A stretch of 20,023 bases of DNA from an uncultured Lachnospiraceae bacterium. Lineage in GTDB: Bacteria > Bacillota > Clostridia > Lachnospirales > Lachnospiraceae. This document shows positions 14,738 to 20,023 of the stretch, one piece after another. Within the stretch, counting starts at the first letter, position 1. Each line of letters opens with the position of its first letter. Location: NCBI GenBank assembly GCA_902476645.1, contig CABSEG010000053.1, positions 1 to 20,023 on the forward strand, given 5' to 3'. The notes under the pieces are model-generated. The model saw only the letters and a program-made list of their open reading frames with translations, ran no database searches and had not been told where the DNA came from. The translations under genes and the position numbers were made by a program.

Positions 14738-16184
14738 ATTTCAAAAATCCCTGTTTTTTTCGCTCTATCATTTCATCAATGCGTTCTATATATGATTTAA
14801 TATCTTTCACATTCTCGATTCGATCTATCTTTTCCCCCTGAACGACCTTCGTCCCGGCTCCTGCTCCCAGAGCCAGAATGGACTGTTTCTCTTCCATAAT
14901 CAAAATGTTGTAAATCCCCTCTTTTCCTTCCCTGGCATAGCCCACATTCTCGAAATTACCAGCCATATTCTTTTGCCGATATAGATAATAGGGCGCCATA
15001 CCAAGCCCGGCTGCATACCTGGCAGCCATCTGCATAATTTCCTGGCTGTTGGTAAAGGTCATCTCCCGATACTGATCCCGGAACATATTCAGCCTTGCCG
15101 CCCGTTTTATCGCCAACGAGTGGACGGTAATGCTGTCCGGATTCAGCTTGGTTACCTCTTTTAAGGTATATTCGACCTGAGGCAGTTCTTCCCCTGGAAG
15201 CCCTACGATTAAATCCATGTTGATATTGGTAAATCCCATATCTCTTGCCAAGTGGAAGGCCTCCCTGGTTTCTTCTGCCGTGTGTCTGCGCCCGATGGTA
15301 TCTAAGGTATCCTGATTCATGGTCTGGGGATTGATGGATATCCTGGTAATCCCATGACGCCTTAACACTTCCAGCTTTTCTCTGGTGATACTGTCCGGCC
15401 TTCCGGCCTCTACTGTAAATTCCTGTACCCTGCTAAGATCGAAGTGATGTTCCATTTCTGACAGCAAACGCTCCAGTTGATCCGGCTCCAGCGTGGTGGG
15501 CGTTCCTCCGCCGATATATACCGTATCCAGCGTTCTGTCCTCATATTCTTTTGCCCCATAGGCAATCTCCTTGCAAAGAGCGTCCAGATACTCATCCACC
15601 CGATCCTTCCATACCCCGATGGGACTGGAACTAAAGGAACAATACAGACAGATGCTGGGACAGAACGGGATACCTATGTACAGGCTGTAGCCGTCTTCAT
15701 AGTGGATATGCTTTAGAATATGACGCTCTCTGTTGGCAATGCTGACACTTAACGCCACCTTCTCAGAACTGCAAAGATATGTGTTTCGCATATAGTCCGC
15801 AATCCGGGTATTGGTCCACCCCTTCTCCAGCAGTCCCATAGGAATCTTCGTGGGACGAATGCCTGTGAGCGTTCCCCAGGGAAGTGTCTGACCCGTATAC
15901 ACAGAGAGCATTTCATAGAGCAGGCGTTTTAATATATTCTTCTTTTGAGCCCGCTCATTCTGTCCATGCAGTGCTACACTCCGTCGCGAAACAGGCGCTC
16001 TGCCTTTGTCACATAGTGAAACCTCTATAGCATCCTCCAGATAGTCCACATCCACAAACAGCTCCGCTTCCGGCTCCGTCTCACCCCGGCAATAAATAGA
16101 AACTTCCATTCCCGGATAAAATGCCCTGATCAGAGAATGGATATCGTATTCAAAATCTCTTTTATTAAATTGTACTGCAATCAT
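14727..16184 (-). CDS. hemZ: Radical SAM protein HemZ (coproporphyrinogen dehydrogenase-like)
   Basis: This 485-aa protein belongs to the HemN/HemW/HemZ radical SAM group. The [4Fe-4S] site is CPSICLYC (C175, C179, C182), the SAM-binding stretch is YIGGGTPTTLE (223-233), and EFTVEAGRPDSIT is the usual beta-strand that follows. An N-terminal region of about 160 aa before the radical SAM core is typical of the Clostridial and Bacillus HemZ subgroup. It is annotated as an oxygen-independent coproporphyrinogen III oxidase, but members of this clade may instead handle heme like HemW; heme synthesis genes are not in view. GGGAG lies a few bases before the ATG. The gene follows the MBL-fold gene after 21 bases and overlaps the HD-GYP gene by 11. 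Confidence 0.93.
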   Translation of the reverse strand: MIAVQFNKRDFEYDIHSLIRAFYPGMEVSIYCRGETEPEAELFVDVDYLEDAIEVSLCDKGRAPVSRRSVALHGQNERAQKKNILKRLLYEMLSVYTGQTLPWGTLTGIRPTKIPMGLLEKGWTNTRIADYMRNTYLCSSEKVALSVSIANRERHILKHIHYEDGYSLYIGIPFCPSICLYCSFSSSPIGVWKDRVDEYLDALCKEIAYGAKEYEDRTLDTVYIGGGTPTTLEPDQLERLLSEMEHHFDLSRVQEFTVEAGRPDSITREKLEVLRRHGITRISINPQTMNQDTLDTIGRRHTAEETREAFHLARDMGFTNINMDLIVGLPGEELPQVEYTLKEVTKLNPDSITVHSLAIKRAARLNMFRDQYREMTFTNSQEIMQMAARYAAGLGMAPYYLYRQKNMAGNFENVGYAREGKEGIYNILIMEEKQSILALGAGAGTKVVQGEKIDRIENVKDIKSYIERIDEMIERKKQGFLKYGK

Positions 16185-16205
16185 CTTTCTCTCCCGGCCG
16201 CTCTT

Positions 16206-16841
16206 TTAATAGATCAGAAATGGGTTATAGCTTTTCTCATGGGCTATATCCGTGGTCATCTCATGACCTGGATACACTTTCGTCTCCCCAGGAAGCTCCT
16301 CTGTCAGTCTCCGCAGGGATTGCTTTAGCTCAGCGGCGCTGCCTGTGGGAAAATCCGTCCTCCCCATGCTCTCATAAAACAGGGTATCGCCGGAAAAAAC
16401 TACCTGCTGCTGCGGCAAATAGTAGCACACGCCCCCCTTTGTGTGTCCGGGTGTATGCATAATACGAATCTGAAAGCCGGCAATTTCCAGTATCTCTCCT
16501 TCCCTGCAGAGATGATCTGCATACACGGCAAAAGGCTGTCCAAAGCTCTGAGACAGATTACAGAACGCATTCTCCATTACCGACTTCTCCTCTTCATGGG
16601 CCAGGATGGGAATCTGATAAAAATCCTTTATAGCCTTCGCTGCTCCAATATGGTCAAAATGACCGTGCGTCAGTAAAATAGCCTCTGGCTTCATTCCCAT
16701 GCGAGACACCATATCTTTAATTGCTTCCGGCTGATCTGCCGGATCCACCAGAAATCCCTCTCCTGTCTTCTGATTCATTGCTAGGTAACAATTTGTCCGC
16801 ACCATGCCTAAAATGATTGTTTCAATCTTAATCTCTGCCAT
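16206..16841 (-). CDS. MBL-fold metallo-hydrolase, glyoxalase II-like
   Basis: This 211-aa cytoplasmic metallo-beta-lactamase-fold hydrolase has the full zinc site: THGHFDH with H59, H61, D63 and H64, then H133 in TPGHTKGG, D152 in SGDTLF and H193 in YPGHE. The layout matches the short glyoxalase II-like group (YcbL type), which hydrolyses thioesters such as S-lactoylglutathione in some species. It lacks the C-terminal glutathione-binding helices of full glyoxalase II, so the natural substrate is unknown. It lies 17 bases after rel, with an AGGAAGG site in the gap, and 21 bases before hemZ. An MBL gene in this place is common in Clostridial rel operons. Confidence 0.92.
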   Translation of the reverse strand: MAEIKIETIILGMVRTNCYLAMNQKTGEGFLVDPADQPEAIKDMVSRMGMKPEAILLTHGHFDHIGAAKAIKDFYQIPILAHEEEKSVMENAFCNLSQSFGQPFAVYADHLCREGEILEIAGFQIRIMHTPGHTKGGVCYYLPQQQVVFSGDTLFYESMGRTDFPTGSAAELKQSLRRLTEELPGETKVYPGHEMTTDIAHEKSYNPFLIY

Positions 16842-16858
16842 ATAGAATTCCTTCCTGC

Positions 16859-19162
16859 TTAACCCGTGGTTCTCTCAATATCCAAAACACTCTCCACCTG
16901 TCGGATCTTTTCAATCAGTCTGTTTAATTCCTCCCTGCTGGGCACCTCAAAAGACATGGAAATCGTTGTAGTTCCCTGTTTGCTGGTTCTGGAATGAATA
17001 CTGGTGATATCGATTTTTCGCTCCGTAAAAATTTTGGAAATGTCCACCAGAAGTCCGGTTCTGTTGTTTCCAAAAATCTTGATCTCCGCTGTATACAGCT
17101 CCCCGCTGCTATCCTCAGGCTCCTGCCACTCGGCGTCAATCAGCCGCCCCCGCTCCTCTGCACTCAGATGGATCACATTTACACAATCTGTTCGGTGTAT
17201 GGAAACACCACGGCCTCTGGTCACGAAGCCAACAATCTCATCTCCCGGGACGGGAGAACAGCATTTAGAAAACCGGACCGCCACGTCGTGAATCCCCTTT
17301 ACCACAATGCTGCCCTTGTTCTTGGCAATGCGCACACCTTCCTTGGAACCGGCAGCTTCAATAATACTTTCATCCGTAATCTCTTTTTTATGCTGCTTTT
17401 GGTAGCCCTCTAAAAGTTTATTCACCACCTGACCTTCTTTTAAGCCTCCGTGTCCGATGGCTGCCAGAGCAGAGTCCCAATCCCGGAACCCATACTTGCG
17501 CATAACACTTTCCATATAGGCCGGTTTTAACAGATCACTCAGAACAATCGACTTCGCTTTGCAGTAGGAAAGAAGCATTTCTTTTCCCTTTAGAATATTG
17601 TCTTCTTTCCGTTCATTTTTAAACCACTGATTAATCTTATTTTTCGCCTGGGTGCTCTTGACAATCTTCAGCCAGTCCCGGCTGGGTCCTTTGGAGTTTT
17701 GGGAGGTGATCACCTCGATTCTGTCTCCATTCTGGATCACATAGTCGATATTGACCAATTTTCCATTCACTCTCGCGCCGATCATCTTATTTCCCACGGC
17801 ACTGTGGATGCTGTATGCAAAGTCGATGGGGGTAGAGCCATTGGGAAGGTTTTTCACATCTCCTGCCGGCGTAAAACAATAGACATTTTCGGCAAACAAA
17901 TCCAAGTCGCTCTTTAACAGACTCATAAACTCCTTATTGTCGGACATGTCTCTTTGCCACTCCAGGATCTGGCGCAGCCAGCTTAGCTTTTCTTCTTCCT
18001 GCTCCGGTCCGGATTTCTTGCCGTCTGAGGCCTCCTTATACTTCCAGTGGGCCGCTATTCCATACTCCGCTGTCCTGTGCATCTCAAAGGTACGGATCTG
18101 AATCTCAAAGGGCTGGCCATTTGGCCCGATCAATGTAGTGTGCAGGGACTGGTACATGTTTGGCTTCGGCATGGCAATATAGTCCTTAAATCGCCCCGGG
18201 ATAGGCTTATACATCTCATGGATCACACCCAGAGCCGCATAGCAGTCCTTCACCGTATCCACAATGATACGCACCGCAAACAGGTCATAGATCTGATCCA
18301 GAGTCTTCTCCTGGTTTACCATCTTTTTATAGATGCTGAAGAAATGCTTTACTCTGCCGTCTATCTGGGCCTTAATTCCCGCTGCCTCAATGTGCTTGCT
18401 GACCTCTTTTACAATACTTTGCACATAAGCTTCCCGGTCTCTCTTACGCAGGGCAATCTTTTCAGACAGATCATAATAGACTTCCGGTTCCAAATACTTC
18501 AAAGAAAGGTCATCCAGTTCAATTTTGATCTTGGAAATACCCAGCCTCTGGGCGATGGGTGCATAGATATCCATGGTTTCCCTGGCTTTTTCTTTTTGTT
18601 TTTCCGGCTTCATATACTTTAAGGTTCGCATATTGTGCAAGCGGTCCGCCAGTTTAATCAGAATGACCCGAATATCCTTTGCCATGGCCAAAAACATTTT
18701 TCTTAAGTTTTCAGCCTGTACCTCTACCTTATCCGCCTTGTAGGATAACTGTCCCAGCTTGGTAACTCCGTCCACCAGCAGAGCCACCTCTTCTCCAAAC
18801 TCTTTGGTAATTTCCTCTGTGGTCATAACGGTATCTTCTACCACGTCATGGAGTAGCCCTGCCACAATCGTCTCTTTATCCAGCTCCAGGTCTGCTAAAA
18901 TAATCGCAACGCAGAGCGGATGTATAATATAAGGCTCGCCGGACTTGCGATACTGATCCTTGTGCGCCTCATAAGCAATTCGATACGCCTTTTCAATCAT
19001 GGAAATATCCGTAGAAGGATGATATTTCTTGACGCTGGAAATCAATTCTTTATAAAGCACGTCAGGACTGGTAAAATCATCCATTGCTTTTACGCTTGCA
19101 TCCGCCTTTTTGATTTCATTCCTCTTATCGACTCTATTTTTTTCCTCCATAGGCATACGCAT
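16859..19162 (-). CDS. relA: Bifunctional (p)ppGpp synthetase/hydrolase, RelA/SpoT family
   Basis: Makes and degrades the alarmone (p)ppGpp in the stringent response. It has 767 aa from the ATG at 19160-19162. I prefer this start to the GTG just upstream because AGGAG lies 6 nt before it. Domains, approximate residues: HD hydrolase (50-200) with HDVVEDT at 105-111; synthetase (235-375) with FKDYIAMPKPNMYQSLHT (from 325); TGS (425-485); zinc-type stretch FSKCCSPVPGD (631-641); C-terminal ACT (690-765). The intact HDVVEDT argues for working hydrolase activity, so this is a long Rel-type enzyme able to do both reactions. It follows apt after 15 bases; hisS and aspS lie downstream, so charging enzymes share a transcript with the sensor of uncharged tRNA. 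Confidence 0.97.
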   Translation of the reverse strand: MRMPMEEKNRVDKRNEIKKADASVKAMDDFTSPDVLYKELISSVKKYHPSTDISMIEKAYRIAYEAHKDQYRKSGEPYIIHPLCVAIILADLELDKETIVAGLLHDVVEDTVMTTEEITKEFGEEVALLVDGVTKLGQLSYKADKVEVQAENLRKMFLAMAKDIRVILIKLADRLHNMRTLKYMKPEKQKEKARETMDIYAPIAQRLGISKIKIELDDLSLKYLEPEVYYDLSEKIALRKRDREAYVQSIVKEVSKHIEAAGIKAQIDGRVKHFFSIYKKMVNQEKTLDQIYDLFAVRIIVDTVKDCYAALGVIHEMYKPIPGRFKDYIAMPKPNMYQSLHTTLIGPNGQPFEIQIRTFEMHRTAEYGIAAHWKYKEASDGKKSGPEQEEEKLSWLRQILEWQRDMSDNKEFMSLLKSDLDLFAENVYCFTPAGDVKNLPNGSTPIDFAYSIHSAVGNKMIGARVNGKLVNIDYVIQNGDRIEVITSQNSKGPSRDWLKIVKSTQAKNKINQWFKNERKEDNILKGKEMLLSYCKAKSIVLSDLLKPAYMESVMRKYGFRDWDSALAAIGHGGLKEGQVVNKLLEGYQKQHKKEITDESIIEAAGSKEGVRIAKNKGSIVVKGIHDVAVRFSKCCSPVPGDEIVGFVTRGRGVSIHRTDCVNVIHLSAEERGRLIDAEWQEPEDSSGELYTAEIKIFGNNRTGLLVDISKIFTERKIDITSIHSRTSKQGTTTISMSFEVPSREELNRLIEKIRQVESVLDIERTTG

Positions 19163-19177
19163 CACCGTCTCCTATCT

Positions 19178-19702
19178 CTATTTGCCTTCGTAACAGATCA
19201 CGGAATCCACATCATAACCCGCCAGCTTCTCCCGGCCCTTCAGGCCCGCCAATTCCATTAAAAAGACAGCCTTTACAACCGTTCCGCCCAGGCTCTCAAT
19301 CATTTTGATACTGGCAGCCACGGTTCCGCCGGTGGCAATCAAATCATCTACCATCACCACCCGGTCTCCTGGCCTGATGGCATCTTTGTGCATCTCAACC
19401 TCAGCGCTTCCATACTCCAGATCGTATTTGGCAGAGATCGTCTCGCAGGGAAGCTTTCCTTTCTTTCTTACCGGGACAAAGGGCTTATGCAGATTATAGG
19501 CCAAAGGAACACCAAATATAAAGCCTCTGGATTCTGTCCCCACAATCACGTCAAACTCCAATCCTTTCAGTTTCTCCTGCATTAAGTCAATGGCCAGCTT
19601 CAGTCCATCTGCGTCCTGCAAAATGCTGGTTACATCCCGAAATATGATGCCTGGTTCCGGAAAATCCGGAATGCTTCTTACATACTCTTCTATTTTTTTC
19701 AT
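19178..19702 (-). CDS. apt: Adenine phosphoribosyltransferase
   Basis: Salvages adenine by joining it to PRPP to give AMP; cytoplasmic. It has 174 aa, the normal length. Family features are IPDFPEPGIIFRD (11-23), the base-site region GTESRGFIFG (55-64), RKKGKLP (79-85) and the PRPP-binding motif VVMVDDLIATGGT (115-127). It is the first gene of the seven-gene minus-strand operon, 15 bases before rel. A GGGGA site lies about 8-9 bases before the ATG. The apt-rel pair is conserved in Firmicutes and ties purine nucleotide supply to (p)ppGpp production. The promoter lies about 65-90 bases upstream. Confidence 0.97.
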   Translation of the reverse strand: MKKIEEYVRSIPDFPEPGIIFRDVTSILQDADGLKLAIDLMQEKLKGLEFDVIVGTESRGFIFGVPLAYNLHKPFVPVRKKGKLPCETISAKYDLEYGSAEVEMHKDAIRPGDRVVMVDDLIATGGTVAASIKMIESLGGTVVKAVFLMELAGLKGREKLAGYDVDSVICYEGK

Positions 19703-19765
19703 AATCCATTCCCCATTTCATCCATAGCATTGTATGCAAGCGGACACATCCGTTCACTAAGGCTT

Positions 19766-19794
19766 AGTATATCATTCACATTCTATTATTGCAA
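19766..19794 (-). promoter_or_regulatory. Promoter of the apt-rel-hisS-aspS operon
   Basis: On the minus strand TTGCAA (19789-19794, 4 of 6) is followed after 17 bases by TATACT (19766-19771, 5 of 6). The predicted start near 19759 gives a leader of about 57 bases with no riboswitch or T-box visible. A short palindrome, TGCAA-AA-TTGCA (19836-19847), lies about 45 bases upstream; its role, if any, is unknown. Confidence 0.7.
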
Positions 19795-19889
19795 TCTTTT
19801 TCTCCCGCTTACCCGCATTCTCAGGGCATCTGCACTGCAAAATTGCAAAAAGTTCTTTCGATTTGCCTCGGTTCCCTGATCGTCTGTAA

Positions 19890-19931
19890 AAACAAAAAAT
19901 CCGCATCCCGCTACATAAGAACCGGGACCGG
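19890..19931 (-). terminator. Terminator after tRNA-Leu
   Basis: CGGGA (19923-19927) pairs with TCCCG (19906-19910), and CCG (19901-19903) with CGG (19929-19931), around a small internal bulge. On the minus strand the stem is followed by ATTTTTTGTTTTT. This should end the tRNA transcript before the apt promoter. Confidence 0.75.
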
Positions 19932-19944
19932 ATCATCTTTTAAC

Positions 19945-20023
19945 TGCGGAAGGCGGGACTTGAACCCGCACGATATTGCTACCACAGGCACCTGAAGCCT
20001 GCGCGTCTGCCAATTCCGCCACT
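19945..20023 (-). tRNA. tRNA-Leu (anticodon CAG), 5' end cut by window edge
   Basis: On the minus strand the D-arm reads TGGCGGAATTGGCAGACGC, the anticodon arm is CAGGC-TTCAGGT-GCCTG with anticodon CAG, and a long variable arm follows (GGTA/TATC stem with a G-T pair), as in class II tRNAs. The T-arm is GCGGG-TTCAAGT-CCCGC. The acceptor 3' strand CTTCCGC with discriminator A ends at 19945, and CCA is not encoded. Five bases of the 5' acceptor strand lie beyond base 20023. It decodes the leucine codon CUG. Confidence 0.95.

Noticed and set aside
19703..19944. Purine or other riboswitch before apt
   Set aside because: The leader from the predicted start is only about 57 bases and shows only a 4-base hairpin, too small for a known aptamer.
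1..20023. CRISPR array, insertion sequence, prophage or integrase
   Set aside because: No regularly spaced short repeats, transposase or phage motifs, or terminal inverted repeats were seen. A tRNA-Leu lies at the edge, but no integrase or attachment repeat accompanies it.

Overview
The window looks like chromosomal DNA from an anaerobic gut-type Firmicute, most likely a Lachnospiraceae member. This rests on the gene order apt-rel-MBL hydrolase-hemZ-hisS-aspS, strong AGGAGG ribosome binding sites, sigma-A-like promoters, a tRNA without encoded CCA, and a secreted glycosidase carrying FIVAR repeats and a dockerin. The family assignment is inference; no rRNA or other phylogenetic marker gene is present to confirm it.

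Layout. Positions 1-1281 (minus) hold enolase, cut by the window edge about ten residues before its stop. Positions 1634-8026 (minus) encode one very large secreted protein of 2130 aa: signal peptide, PA14, a TIG-like domain, a GH2 glycosidase core, several beta-sandwich domains, five FIVAR repeats and a C-terminal type I dockerin. Positions 8275-9497 (minus) hold glyA. As given it is broken by a 16-base deletion that removes the active-site TTTTH and shifts the frame. A divergent promoter region (about 9500-9660) has two back-to-back -35 boxes; it fires glyA to the left and a two-gene unit to the right: a DUF1294 membrane protein (9661-9936) and an internally duplicated lipoprotein (9949-11034). 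That unit ends in a terminator facing aspS.

Positions 11079-19702 (minus) form one tightly packed seven-gene operon, transcribed apt, rel, MBL-fold hydrolase, hemZ, HD-GYP protein, hisS, aspS. Gaps are at most 21 nt and two junctions overlap. It joins purine salvage and (p)ppGpp metabolism to histidyl- and aspartyl-tRNA charging, with a putative cyclic-dinucleotide phosphodiesterase in the middle. A sigma-A-like promoter lies before apt. Upstream, on the same strand, is a tRNA-Leu(CAG) with its own terminator; its first five bases lie outside the window.

Most of the window is housekeeping. I see no mobile element, CRISPR array, phage gene or toxin-antitoxin pair, and nothing I would call a new system with confidence. 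The points most worth a second look are the glyA lesion, the FIVAR-dockerin glycosidase, the mirror-image divergent promoter, and the HD-GYP gene translationally coupled to hisS.
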